In this document: in pieces, positions 13,401 through 26,022 of the stretch
Layout of the letters: each line of letters begins with the position of its first letter
How positions within the stretch are numbered: position 1 is the stretch's first letter
NCBI GenBank assembly: GCA_037954665.1
Contig: JBBMOL010000071.1
Span: 3,591,441 to 3,655,440 of the forward strand
DNA: 64,000 nucleotides
Origin: Laguncularia racemosa
Lineage: Eukaryota > Streptophyta > Magnoliopsida > Myrtales > Combretaceae
Direction of reading: 5' to 3'
Program-made: the position numbers and the translations under genes
The notes under the pieces: model-generated
The model's input: the letters and a program-made list of their open reading frames with translations, nothing else
Databases searched by the model: none
Told to the model about the DNA's origin: nothing

Positions 13401-13822
13401 TAGTAAACACGTATTTCTTCAAATTTTCTTTTCATTTATTTTCATTTATACTTAATGATTTCCTTTTGGTCATATGTTCTATCTATATGGCCTAATTATA
13501 TGTTGGAGCTAGAATTTCAAGTTTTCAATTTACAACTAACTATAAGTATAAATTTAAATTTATAATTAAGTTGAAGTGTTTATAATTTTTAACTTGTCAA
13601 ACAAACTTTACAAAATCAAGCTAAATTTCACAAGTCCTAGATCTACTAGCTCGAAAAGTGTGGGTTATCACATTGTGCTAACTATATAAGATAGTGGGAG
13701 TTATTTAGAATAGCAAATAGTTTTAGTTTAGCATACACTTTACTAAAATATTCTCTTTTAAATTTATCTTTTTGTTGTTGATGATTTTTTTTGGGTAAAA
13801 TAAAAGATTAAAAGAAAAAAAT
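10447..13822. other. Intergenic DNA, nothing recognised
   Basis: A long AT-rich stretch without a reading frame that matches a known family, a tRNA or a clear transposon end. A loose motif atgttgca recurs at about 12098, 12128 and 12164 with degenerate spacing. This may be very old transposon DNA. Confidence 0.45.
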
Positions 13823-14830
13823 GATAAATTACACAAACTATTTTTAAAAACTTTAAAGATTGCGTGGACCTCAGCATTTTCAAAAGTGAACACTTTAGAA
13901 AGCTAACATGGCATCATATGGAAATTTTAGCTAATATGGATATATATGGATGCTGACATGGTATTTACTTATATATGTTTAATTAATTAATTTAAAAAAA
14001 TTAATAAAAATACAAAAAATAAAAAAGAGAATGTAAAAAATAATAAAAAAATCTTAAAATTGGAAAAAAAAAAGAAAGAAAAAGACTGCGATGGCCATCA
14101 TTGGTCACCCAAAATACTCCCCTACTAGTAGTGGAACTGTGATTAAGAGGACATTCACTCTAGAAACAGAGGTCCTACGAATTGAAGACCATGACTTTTA
14201 CTTCCAGATACTGTAGAATTCGTTTAACAACAATTCAATGATTTGCCCAATGAGCCATTATTGATGCGTGCATAAATATTGTGATACACGATTGACAGCA
14301 AATGCAATGCAATTACCAGGCGAGTCAAATTTAGATGCTGAAGGACAAAGGTAGAAGAAGATAGGCCGAGCAAGGACAAGGAGTGGAGTCAGAATTGGTG
14401 GGGTTGATCGATGTCAGTTGAAGTCACAGGACTAGACATAGGTTCAGATTCTCCCTTTATAAGCTTTTATGGAACAAGTCATGGCTTTGGATGAATTCAT
14501 GTTGAGTTACATGGGGACCATTAGAATTCCATTTGGGGTTGCTGGCAATGGCATTTGCCTTTTTTAAGTTTTATGATTTTTATTATTGTTATTATTATTT
14601 TTTGAATTTTCTTCTCATTTTAGGTGTTTTCATTACCTTTTTTCTAAAAAAATTAATTGATTATATATATTTAAGAAAATGCCACATCAACACCCATCTA
14701 TATCCACATTAGTTGAAATTTTTACATATGCTACCATGTCAATTTTTTAGAGGTTAAGTGCTGAGTTTTAAAAAAGTTAAAGATTTATGCAATTTTTAAA
14801 GTTTTCAAGGATGGTTGGTGTAATTTGCCC
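13823..14830. mobile_element. Non-autonomous MULE-like fold-back element
   Basis: The left arm (13823 to about 13993) and right arm (about 14648-14830) are imperfect inverted repeats of roughly 170-180 bp. Outer ends read gataaattacacaaact and, inverted, gggcaaattacaccaac. Blocks such as acatggcatcatatgga/taacatggtagcatatg pair between arms. Long arms with a short non-coding centre fit a Mutator-type MITE. Flanks are A-rich, so a 9-11 bp target duplication cannot be proved. Confidence 0.55.
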
Positions 14831-14970
14831 AAAAACAAAAGTACTAAATATACCAAAAATAAACCTCCCTAAATGCATACATAACAAAAGGAATGTTTTG
14901 TTATAAAAAGGGTACAATTGTATTATGTTAATTTTAATGAGTGTATTTTTGAAAAAATATAAGTAATTTC
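14812..14970 (+). repeat. Direct repeat, copy 1 (mate at 17605-17742)
   Basis: From tggttggtgtaatttgccc through gagtgtatttttgaaaaaat this segment recurs in the same orientation 2.8 kb downstream with a deletion of about 20 bp. It contains the right end of the MULE-like element plus its flank. Confidence 0.8.
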
Positions 14971-15423
14971 ACCAATGAGTTGCTATTAATGAGTCTCATA
15001 AATGAATTGCTATTCAACATTTCTATGTTTGATTTTTGATACCAAATCTAAAATCAAGGACTTACTTTTTAGGGTTTGGAGCTCTACCCAAATTTATTAT
15101 TATTATTTTTTGACATGTGTTATCTAGAAAAAAAATAAAAGAAAGTGATAGTGCAACACTTAGGAACTTTCCTAAAAAATCTAGGGATAAAGTAAGGGGT
15201 CCTAAAGGGGAGAGGTTCTTAAAATATTAATGTAGTAGTACTTACAAACTTTAAGTGAAATTTTTAGAATTGGAGATGCCCTAAGTAAGGCACCTAAAAT
15301 GTTTTTTGCATTTTGTACTTACCGAACATGTTTCCTTTTTTTAATTTAATTTAATTATATGTTATATTAACAAATGTTAAAATAAAAAATAAAATAAAAA
15401 GTCACTCATGTCGCATTTACCTA
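14971..15423. other. Intergenic DNA between repeats
   Basis: AT-rich with poly(T) and poly(A) runs. No ORF, RNA gene or defined repeat end recognised. Confidence 0.45.
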
Positions 15424-15541
15424 ATCATGGAAGTTCCTATGTGAGAAATTAATATATATATACATACATAATATATATATATATCATGGAAGTTCCTATG
15501 TGAGAAATTAATATATATATATACATACATAATATATATAT
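15424..15541 (+). repeat. Two tandem copies of a 59 bp unit
   Basis: The unit begins atcatggaagttcctatgtg and ends in a TA/catacata tract. Copies at 15424-15482 and 15483-15541 are almost identical, pointing to a recent tandem duplication. A (cacg)n patch follows. Confidence 0.85.
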
Positions 15542-15589
15542 ACACGCACGCACGTGTGCACACAAAAAAATTTATTGCATGTTCATTTA

Positions 15590-18229
15590 TGGTCCGTTTA
15601 CTTTCTAGAATTGAATAGGTAGAGAATAAAAAAAATATACTTTGAGAATGACTATTGTTGAGAATAGATTAAGAATTTTTTTTTTCAGTGTTTACTTCAT
15701 ATAATTTTTTATTGCAGGGAATATCCATTATAATGTTTACTTGAGGTATGTTCCAGTTTACCGTTCCTTGGTAAAGTAATTCATAAAAAGGGGTTTGACC
15801 AAACTAATTTAACAAATACATTGGCAAAATCACAGGTTTGGAGCTATGATTTTGCCACAAGAAGAAATTGCATGTTGATTTCTTATAAAACGAACTCACA
15901 ACTTAAGACTGCGAGTTGATTAAAACTCACATGTTGAACATGTGATTTCCATTTATTTCCATGTCCTGTGCTTCCCTATTCCTCGAAGCTAGAATTTAGT
16001 AAAACTTGTAAAAGTAAATGAACTTGTGACAAATATAAAGTTAATAATTGGAAATAATTGAACTTGTTAAAATAAATGAACTTGGAAATAAACTTATTTT
16101 CCAAATTCTATATAAAACTAAGAGCTAGTCAAAAGAATAAACCTGTAACAATTATGAAGTTCATCATAACACAAATCAATTTGAGAAATTAAATGATTTC
16201 ATGTAGTTTTTCAAATTATACAATTGAAATTACATATCTAAAGCAAATAAGTTCTAAGTACATATACATCTTAGGAAAATGAAAAAATGATGTATAATTA
16301 CATAGCCAAATATACATATATATCTAATCCCTTTGCTGATGTCGTCTCTGAAAATGTTTATGTACAGTGGGTGCTGAACTCTCTCCAATTTTGTAAGAGT
16401 TGCTAGGTCCTTTGACTTTGAGATGGGTTTAGATTTAGAATGGTGGTTCATCTCATGAAATATAGCGAGGATCTACTTATGTGACACCCTCTCTCATATC
16501 CTATGTACCTAAATGTCTTTCCTTTTGATGAGTGGGTGGAGTGATGGTAGACATATACAGTACCTAGACATTGGGTGTGTAAAACTCCATCGGGTTAACA
16601 CTGAAGGTAGGATCATCATAATATGGTGAAGAATGAGCCACTGGTGAGTAGTGAGTAGGTAGGGCATTTACAGGAGGATTAGGAGATTCATCTTATACTA
16701 CCTGCTGACGATGACCCCTAGCACGATCTCGTCCTCTCCCTTGGGTCAAACAAGGTGGAGGCATCTCTTAGTGGTGCCCTTGATGATCTAGAGGGAATAA
16801 TGTGACACCACCATGACCCTGGAGGAGATAATTCCTAGTAGATGCTATGGCTTGGCACCACTTTAATGTGGGTGAAGCAATCCGACTGTATAGAAAATCA
16901 AGCATGTCAATAATACAAATTGGGGTAAATTTGATAAAATTGGTGGAAATTGTGCAAATTTACTAAATTTGGGGGAATTTTGGTGAATTAGGAAAAATTT
17001 ACTAACTTGGGGGGTTAATTTTATGAATTTGGGCAATTTCACTAAAACTGGGCCAAATCCTATAAATTATAACAAAATCTACAAATTAAGGCAAAATTAC
17101 GAAAATTGAGCAATTTCAAAAAAATTGAGACAAATACTACAAACTAGGGCAAATACTATAAAATCTTCACTAATTCATATGGAGTGATGTATAATTTTGA
17201 GTATGCCTTCAATCTAAAATTTCACCTGTCACAAAATTGGCAATAATATATTATATTTCATGGAGAAAAACAACAATGGAATGTACAACCATTAAATTCA
17301 TTAAATGAAATTTACAACATTTTTTTGCATGAAATAAATGATACTTATTTGAATAAAGACTGGAATCGTGAGTTGAAGTTGCGACACTACTATTTCCTGA
17401 CAAAAAACCATGTTTTGTAGATAAAGTTTTGATAGAAATTTAAGAGAAAAGTGTGTGTTTGTTGTAGAGAAAATGACGTGCTATGGTTCGCATAAGAGTT
17501 TAATTGGGGCTCGACTAAATCACAAGTTGGGGTTGCGATTTCAATTAAGAATAAATACTAGCTTGGCATTGCGATTTACCTACAAAACACACCGTATCAC
17601 TAAATGGTTGGTGTAATTTGCCCAAATACAAAAGTACTAAATATACAAAAAATAAGCCTCCAACAAAAGGAATGTTATAAAAAGGGTACAGTTGTATTAT
17701 GTTAGTTTTAATGAGTGTATTTTTGAAAAAATAAAAGTATTTTTAATGGGTAAATCACAGCTTGGCATTGCGATTTACCTCTTATTAAAATCATAGCTTA
17801 GACATGTGATTTCTTATATTGGTAAAATCGTAATCCTAACTTACAATTTTGCTACGGTATTTGCCAAATTGATTTGGCTAGAACCCTTTTTTACGAATTA
17901 CTTTACTGGTGAATGGTAAACTGGAACATATCTTGTGTTTACTTTACCTCATTAATTACAATATTAAGTTTGAAATATAGATAAAATTATTAATTTTCCC
18001 CTACTTAGTCATTAATTATAGTATTAATAATTGTATAATTGACATAATATTTTAAATTTTTATTCCCACCTAGAGAAAAAAATTCTACATTTTCTTATGT
18101 AATATTTATTCTTATTGGAGTGGTAATATTTAAATTCCATCTTACTTTTTTCAAGTAAATGAGATAATAGATAGTTGATATAGAACGATAATTTTATTCT
18201 TTCTCTATTACTTCTAAGTAAACGGGCCG
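15590..18229. mobile_element. DNA transposon with TTA duplication and long imperfect terminal inverted repeats
   Basis: The left end reads tggtccgtttactt and the right end, inverted, cggcccgtttactt. TTA lies immediately outside both (15587-15589 and 18230-18232). The inverted homology resumes inward: 15738-15835 pairs with 17848-17945, including atgttccagtttacc and the tttgaccaaa/tttggctaga regions. The TTA duplication and GGCCCGTTT-like ends suggest a PIF/Harbinger-type element. No transposase frame is intact. The interior at 16680-16800 (minus) retains an Arg/Gly/Gln-rich, then Pro-rich frame broken by stops, of unknown origin. Confidence 0.5.
17605..17742 (+). repeat. Direct repeat, copy 2 (mate at 14812-14970)
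   Basis: Same orientation and order as copy 1, but inside the 15590-18229 element. Its presence there implies that the element either captured or was invaded by the neighbouring sequence. Confidence 0.8.
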
Positions 18230-19322
18230 TTAAAAAATAGAAAATCCAGTCTTTCCTTATTTCGTATAAAGTTGCTATTATAGTATTTAGTTCACTGAAT
18301 AGTAATTCCCAATAAATTATTATTATCTAGAATATTAAATAGTAAATTGTTATTCAATGGCTAATTTACTATCTTTACCTAAATGCTTTATTATTGTAAG
18401 TTGCATTGAATATATATCAATTATAAAAAGTAAAAAATGATAAGGATTTTAGAGGTATAATAAATAAATTATTTTTTATTTTTATTTTATTAAGTATAAT
18501 TTTTTTTTTCATCTAAACAAAATAATATATATATAATAAATATTATATACCTAATCAATTTCTATTGAATTTAGTGAACAAATTATTAGACTGTCATGTA
18601 ACCAGTCTAATTATTATGTGGTGGTTCTAGGAGTCGAGGAAGGATGCTTCCTTTATTACTTACTGTATTATGCTGTGATTGCAATGAAATCTTTCATAAT
18701 TTAGAATTAGCAATTTTTATTTTCTTCTTTCCAACGTAGAATAATAAGCTCGTGAGATTGCATATGTGATCGGGGAGAGCGGTGGTTAAGGGGTGCTTTG
18801 CCGGCTTGGATTGAAAGGAAGGGTTTCGTTTTCCGATAGCTTCAACTTTTCTTCACTGTGATAAGGATTCACAAAATTATCGACGATGACGCCCGGGCTT
18901 GGAAGCAAGAAGTGAAGTCCGATTCCTTGAATTCCATGTGCATCCTGGACTAAACCGCCAATACAGTTTTATAAAGACGATAATCTTCCTTTTACCTCCT
19001 GTTTCTTTGGTTTAATAAACCGAAAAATAACGTGTACGTCGACTGGGTTGCATAAATTAAGTAGTACCTTAAAGTGGAAATAAAAGAGTAATTTAATGCT
19101 GGCAATAAAAGATATACTCTTAGCACATTTCTCATTATCATTAGGGGATAGATCATAGGAGACTAATGTGTACTGATTGATTTATCATATTATATCCAAT
19201 TTAGATCACGACCCAAAAAAGAGAGAGAGACAAGGTTTTTCCATTGTGTCCAAAAGACGGGACTGGGCAGAATATACTTCTTTTGAGAGGAAAAAGATCA
19301 GATGGGAGTGTCAGAAAACCTT
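18230..19322. other. Intergenic DNA with a GC-richer island
   Basis: The stretch at about 18765-18960 is noticeably richer in GC than its surroundings (gatgacgcccgggcttgg near 18885) but has no sustained ORF and no RNA fold recognised by eye. The rest is AT-rich. Confidence 0.4.
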
Positions 19323-19328
19323 AAAAAA
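19323..19328 (-). terminator. Pol III terminator of tRNA-Tyr
   Basis: A run of six T on the minus strand begins directly after the discriminator base of the tRNA, the usual RNA polymerase III stop. Confidence 0.85.
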
Positions 19329-19419
19329 TCCGACCTGCCGGATTCGAACCAGCGACCTAAGGATTACTTTGGATGCCATCCACTACAGTCCTCCGCTCTG
19401 CCAACTGAGCTAAGGTCGG
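19329..19419 (-). tRNA. tRNA-Tyr (anticodon GUA) with an 18 nt intron
   Basis: Read on the minus strand: acceptor CCGACCT pairs with AGGTCGG, discriminator A; D-arm GCTC-AGTTGGCA-GAGC; anticodon stem GAGGA/TCCTT with loop CTGTAGA; T-arm GCTGG-TTCGAAT-CCGGC. Between G37 and A38 lies an 18 nt intron, the standard place for plant nuclear tRNA-Tyr introns. The mature length is 73 nt before CCA addition. The internal A and B boxes are intact, and a CAA motif sits just upstream of the 5' end, as in many plant tRNA genes. It looks functional. Confidence 0.97.
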
Positions 19420-21091
19420 TTGCTGATTCCCTTTCCTTTATTAATTTATCTAACTAATATACTTTAAATATAAACTAGCTTTTGACGCTTTTCTTTCTTT
19501 ACCCATAAAATCAAATCTCCCATAAACGGAATATACATATATATATATATAACCAAAGAAAAGAACGAAAGAAAAAAAAAAAATCATATGGTAGATTTAA
19601 GGCTGTTGCAAACTAGCAAAAAAGTCGTAGTACAATTTGTACAATCAATCAACTCCCATAAGAACATAAGAAGAAAAACAATAGAAATTAGATTCCTAAA
19701 TGTTCTGACAAAATTTCTAAATGACATTATGATCGACATCCCCGTTGCGGCTTCCCGTCGAATCCTTCACTCGATCCGATTGTGTTTCCAAAGTTTGGAC
19801 AGATGAAATAAGTAATTCCTCTTTTATTGGAGCTCACATGGATCGATTGCCGAAATTTACAAGCTTCCTAGTTAAATATAACATTGATAGTTGCTCAAAC
19901 AGTCTCTTTTCCTCCTAATTCTAATGAAATACCTCAAGTTGCCTTCCCCTTGGGCAAGTAATCCAAATGGTTTTCTAAGTATTTGGTTCATGAATTCGAA
20001 TTTTATTGCTTATCTACTAATTATACAAGTGAGCTGATAAATACTTGTGTGGAATCCCATAATCCATGAGCTATCTAAAATTCCAACTTTGCGATATCTA
20101 GTATCAAGTAATCGACAATTATGTTTTTTAGAGTTATCCTTAAACATGATTTTCTAACATGGAGGTTTTTGACTTGTGGATAAATTCTAAAATCATTTGT
20201 ATATGAGCGGCACGCACATAATTACTTTCATCGAAACCCTACTTTACGGTCTTATATATTAGAAATTCATAGATAGAGAGATAGCATACAAAATAAGGTC
20301 TTACTTATTCATTATAAATCTTATCTCCCCTAGTTATAAATTGTATATGGCATAATATATACTTTGGCAAAAGTTACTGTACAATTATAATTTTAAACCA
20401 AAATTTCTAATAATATAATTGTATAGTTATCCATGTATAAAATTCTAAGGACAAGTTAGGTTTGAATTGTGAAAGAAGTGCAAAACGGTTACTTTCTCAG
20501 TCAAGCAGAAGGCTTCGGTGTGGACAAATGCACCGAATATCTTACATGACTAACTAAATGGTAAATGTTATAATCCTAAAAGATCGCACGTATAAAGAGT
20601 TTCATGAGCCAGATCAATTTTTAAAAACCATGCAGAATTCCACGTGAAAAAATACATAAGGAATTCCTTTAGCTGGAGTTTTATAAAATGTAACGAATGC
20701 AAATATTTTCTTATGAGAATAAATCAAGGTAATATAGAATATTGAGATTGAAAATGTTAAGTCAATGTTGAAGATTTATTAATACTTGTATTATATGTTT
20801 CATAAACTTCGGGTCGATGAATAATTTCCTTATCACACTCAAGATACATAATTTTGAGACATCACCTTTCGCATGTGAATATATAATTCTATAAAAAATA
20901 AATACGATGTTATGGTTAAAGTTAGAAATACAATTGGGATTAATCGAAAAAAAATGGTTAGGGAGGTGTGATGTGATGTGCATATGTAACAAATGGAAAA
21001 GTTATTTATTTATTTATAGATAATTTCCAAAAAAAAAGAGAGAAAAATCATAAATATGTTTACTTACTATACAAGAAAAATCATTTTTTGT
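19420..21091. other. Intergenic DNA, nothing recognised
   Basis: AT-rich, with short microsatellite (TA)n near 19540-19552. The ORFs at 19588-19806 (plus) and 20992-20762 (minus) match no family that I recognise and lack supporting signals. Confidence 0.45.
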
Positions 21092-22900
21092 CAAAAAGTG
21101 TGCTTTCCGTTATATAAAATTCACATAAAATTACTTCAAACAATTTTCAATCTTCTCAACCTTACTATTTAATTAGCTAATCTTGTGTGATTCTATTTTA
21201 GAAAAGATAATAAGTGTGATACTATTTTAGAAAAGAGAATAAAGAGCTTACTCTAAACTTACTATCAAAAATTTTCTTTTGAGAAATGAAATTGTAAATA
21301 AAGAGAAAGAAAAAGAAATTAAAGCTTAAAATTATTATCTATAAGCAGTAAACAAATCCGATGTCATTTGATTGTTAAAAATTTGTAATATTAGGCTGGA
21401 CAAAACATTTTGTCCTTTATTTGGTTTGTATATTTTCTTGATTATTAGACAAAAATAAATCTAAAGTAGTAGACAAAATGCTTATATTTTGTATCATCCA
21501 AAATATAATACAAAAATCAAATTTACTAGATGAAATCACAAAAATCCTTATCTAGTATTTTATATATCATATTTAGTGTAGTACTTAATATATTTAAACA
21601 ACGGATATCATAAAAATCCTTGTTTAGTATTACACACACAAAATATGGTATAATAAAGTTGTAATGTTTTGTTTTTCTTGTTTTGTGCTATTTAATTTTC
21701 ATTAAAAATTGTGTTTTCCATTATATAAAATTCACATAAAATTACATTAAATAGTTTTCAATCTTCTCAAACTTACCATTTAATTAGCTAATGTTGTGTA
21801 ATTTTATTTTAGAAAAGAGAATAGGTGTGATTCTATTTTAGAAAAGAGAATAAAGAGCTTGCTATAAACTTACTAGCAAAAATTTTCTTTTGAGAAATGA
21901 AATTGGAAACAAAGAGAAAAAGAAAAAAAATTTAAAGCTTAAAATTATTATCTATAAGCAGTAAACAAACTCGATATCATTTAGTTGTCAAAAATTTGTA
22001 ATACTAGACTAAACAAAATATTTTGTTATTTATTTGGTTTGCATAATTTTTCGATTACTAGATAAAAATAAATCTAAACTACTAGACAAAACACTTATAT
22101 TTTGTATCATCCAAAATTTGGTACAAAAATCAAAATCGCTAGATAAAATCACAAGAATCCTTATCTAGTGCTTTATATACCATATTTAGTATAGCACTTT
22201 ATATATCAAAATAGCAGATATCACAAAAATGCATATTTAGTATTACATGCACCAAATATGATACAACGGAGTTGTATTGTTTTATTTTTCTTGTTTTATG
22301 CTGTTCAATTTTAGTTAAAAAGTGTGTTTTCCATTATATAAATTTCACATAAAATTACTTTGAATAGTTTTCAATCTTCTCAATCTTACTATTTAATTAG
22401 CTACTCTTGTGCGATTCTATTTAGAAAAGAGAATAATTGTGATTCTATTTTAGAAAAGAGAATAAAGAGCTTACTATAAACTTACTAGCAAAAATTTTCT
22501 TTTGAGAAATGAAATTGGAAATAAAGAGAAAAAGAAAAAAAATTAAAGCTTAAAATTATTATCTATAAGCAGTACACATACCTTATATCATTTGGTTATA
22601 AAAAATTTATATACTAGAATGGACAAAAAATTTTGTCCATTATTTGGTTTGCATATTTTCTAGATTATTGAACAAAAATAAATCTAAAGTACTAGATAAA
22701 ATGCTTTTATGTTGTATTATCTAAAATATGGTATAAAAATTAAATTCACTAAACAAAATCACAAAAGTCGTTATATAATACTTTATATACCATATTTAGT
22801 GTAGTGTTTTGTATATTTAAATAGCGGATATTATAAAAAATCTTATTTAGTATTATATATATCAAATATGATACAAGAGAGTTGGGCAAAACATTTTTGT
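21092..22900 (+). repeat. Three tandem copies of a unit of about 611 bp
   Basis: Copies start at about 21092, 21703 and 22316, each with (a)aaaagtgtg-tttcc-ttatataaa-ttcacataaaatta, then a duplicated attctattttagaaaagagaata motif, then an inverted-repeat core ggacaaaa..ttttgtcc. In the third copy the core has 11 bp perfect arms, 22618-22628 and 22631-22641. Copies differ by scattered substitutions and small indels. No ORF is conserved. A diverged inverted copy lies at 5650-5990. Confidence 0.88.
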
Positions 22901-22953
22901 GCTTGTATCACCACCATTCCTTGCTTTTAAATTAGTGTTTCAGCTTCTTGAAA

Positions 22954-24310
22954 ATGAAAAATAACAAGTTTATTGCCATGGCATTTAAAAGAAGGATCTT
23001 TTAGGGTTTTTGTTGTTAATTGTTCAGCTAATTTTGAGGCATTTCAACCTCGTGTGGTTAGGGGGACAAATGGCACATTTATTGTCGAAAAGTTCGAACG
23101 ATGGATGGTTGAAAATGGTCGTACGTATAAGGACTTCGAGGAGAAGACAAGGCGTTTCGACACGTTTAAAGAGAATTTGCGAATCATTGAAGAAACTAAT
23201 GCAAATAAAGACCTTACTTACAAGGCGGGACTGAATGGATTTTCTGATTTGACCAAGGAAGAGTTTTTCCTCTCGTGTACCGGCCATGTTCGTAGTGTTC
23301 CTCCATCAACGAATTGGAATGTAAACACATCTAGGAGATCCGATGAGCATTCGATCCAAGACGTTCCTGATACTCCAGCAAGCGTGGACTGGATTAAGAA
23401 AGGAGCTCTTAACCCAATAAGAAATCAAGGCTCCTGTGGTCCATTTGGGATGTTTCTTATTGCCTATCATCTCATTGTTAAATTAACTCGGGTATCTAAA
23501 TCATATCACGATTTCTATAATGTACATCGCTAGGGGGGGAAATAATTGTGCCTCAATATGTAATTTATTTGACATAAAACTTTATGGGGTGCCTCTTAAA
23601 TTATTTTTTATGATTAATTAGTGTACATGTTACAACTTTAAGGAGGATTAAATTCAATTAATTCCTACAAGATATTAAGATTTATATTGCTAGATTACGA
23701 CAGTAACCGGTGTAATATTAATGAATTCAATAATATTTGTACGTGATTGTTGGGCATTCTCGACCGTGGGATCGATTGAAGCTGCACTCCAAATTCGGGC
23801 AGGCAAACTGCTCGATTTATCTGAACAAGGGCTCACACACTCTGCCCGAACGGAAGCCACTAAAGGCTGTCAAGGAGGTTAGCGTCCGAGGCATTCGAAT
23901 ACATCATAGATAACGGCATATCTTATGAGGAAACCTAACCCTAGAAGGGCACAGATCTTGGAGTTTGTGATAAGGCCTCGGCATCCCAAAAGTAGCTCAA
24001 TTAAAGGGCATGGGTCACCACCTCCCCGGCGAAGACGAGCTGCAAAAGGCGGTCATCGGCCAATCTATAATCGCTAATTTCTTTGTTAACAGTGACTTCC
24101 AGCAGTCAAGGCAGTAGTAGGCATAGTTTAGTGGTTGTGGGGTATGGATTAAGCGAAGGTACTAATGTTAGCTATTGGCCGTTGAGAAATTCGTGGGTGA
24201 AAGCTGGGGTGAGGATGGATACATGAGAATGCTTAGAGGTTCTGGCAAAGGAGATGGTCTGTGCGGAATAGCTTCTGATGCTTGGTCAACAGTAGACTGG
24301 CTTTCTTGAA
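22954..24310 (+). pseudogene. Papain-family cysteine protease pseudogene (C1A with I29 propeptide)
   Basis: Plant papain-like proteases are secreted or vacuolar endopeptidases made as inactive proenzymes. An ATG at 22954 starts a frame that stops at once; the protease frame (from about 22973) is offset by one. The I29 inhibitor prodomain is recognisable (FERWMVENGRTYKDFEEKTRRF, then NGFSDLTKEEF), followed by the mature N-terminus PASVDWIKKGAL and QGSCG, where reading continues into non-homologous sequence. The catalytic Cys resumes in a second block at about 23746 (CWAFSTVGSIEAAL), followed by GCQGG, then stops and frameshifts; the catalytic His region HSLVVVGYG (about 24122) and the NSW (about 24197) survive in other frames. 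The gap at 23440-23745 looks like an intron that has lost its acceptor. No functional product is expected. Confidence 0.88.
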
Positions 24311-26022
24311 ATCCTAGAATAGACTCTCCTAAGGGACAGTGGTTTCGTTACCATTAAGATTTTTGAATTACTGTTATTATTATTATTATTACTGCTGATG
24401 CTGATGCTACTACCTTATAAATCTAAACAATGACCTAATATATAATTAAGTAATGTAACCTATAAGCATTATTAAAAATATATAAAGAATTCTATTTAAA
24501 ACCAAATTAGTGGATAGTGCACTCGCGATTCGTATGCAACAATATATGAGTGAAATAATAATTTTAATAGGAGCGGTTCAATAAATGAATCCAATTTTTC
24601 TTCGTTAATTTGGTAATCATAATAATGCAAAACAAAGGCCTATCTTGGTACAAAATAAATAAATCAAACTATATACAAAATTGATATAGTGAAAAATTGG
24701 AAAATTTTCATAAATAGCTTAGAATAATGTTGACAAATTTGCTTCATGGAATAAAGTGGCCATTTGTCTACAAAATTAATATAAAATACATATATTAATT
24801 CAAGGAATTTGTATATGCATTTTGAAATACATTTAATGATCTAGTTACTAAGTAAAATTGAAACATCTTATTTTGTTAGGTACAAAGTTCCTCGATTTTT
24901 TAGTATACATATAATGTATCTTGCACATGCACCTATGATGCATGTGTTAAGAAACATATTTGCTCTTATTGTTTGATGTATAATTATATTGTAAAGTAAA
25001 TAGGATTCTTAGAAGGAAAGAAAAAAAGAAAAAGAAAAAAAAGAGTGAAATTTTAAAGCTTAAATTTAAGAGTGAAAAAGTGTGCAATTGTTGAATAATA
25101 CCTATAGAATAGACGATTGGTGGCTTAATGGAAAAAGAGCTAGTTCACCATTATAGCCTTTCTTAGTTATTTTATAATTGAGATGAGTAAAAATAAAAGC
25201 TTTAATAAATTTGTGATGCCAAATAAGTCATTTATATTTCAATAATATAGATAAAATATACGTTGGATGCAGTTCAACCCCATCTAAACTATAATAAGAA
25301 TCAAAAAGTAAAAAAGAAAAAAAAATCAAACATAAAAAATATGGGTATAAAGAGCTCAATAGTTAAATGGTAAAAGGATTATATTGTAGGATTTAACAAC
25401 TCTTGTTATTCTTGTTAGCAAAGTTGACAAGAAGGCAGTTTTTTCTTATTAGAACTGAAGTGAAGACCAATTAGGAGTGAAAAAGGGAGAGAAAATGGGG
25501 TAGTGATTAGTGGGACAGAAAGTGTTAGTATAGATGAGAAATTTACTAAATTAATCCTTGAAAGAGAGATAGTTGATATTTCACAAGAGAAGTTAATAGA
25601 AAATTATAGTAAAAAAAGTATGGAGTTCAAAACTTAGTATTTTAGTTTAGTAATATAGATATAGACATGTAATGATAGTGGTAAGGTAACTTTTTTTATT
25701 ATTAATTTTTTTTGGTCAATATGATTGTAATCTTTAAAATATTAATGTGACATTTTAAGAAATTTTAAAAGAATCCGGTTGCACAATATTATGCAATAAG
25801 TGGAAACTGTCGCAATAGTATTACTCTTGTAATTTATTTTGACACTAGGAATATATTGTCGCATCATCCCTAAGGAATAATGGAAGAAACAAAATCTCAT
25901 GAAGCTTAGGCGACCATTGGGCAGGATTGCACAGTAATGCCTTGTATGCATGAATGAGAATAATCCAAAGTGGCCTAACTCGAATTTGTTGGCATATATA
26001 ATGAGACTCCTACTCTCGCATC
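24311..26022. other. Intergenic DNA, nothing coding recognised
   Basis: AT-rich with an (ATT)n tract at about 24374-24392 and A-rich runs near 25020-25060. The minus-strand ORF at 25951-25742 has no recognisable family. Confidence 0.45.

Noticed and set aside
19177..19413. Plus-strand ORF ending in a TCRIRTSDLR-like sequence
   Set aside because: Its end is the antisense of the tRNA-Tyr gene; this peptide is a familiar false ORF over tRNA-Tyr.
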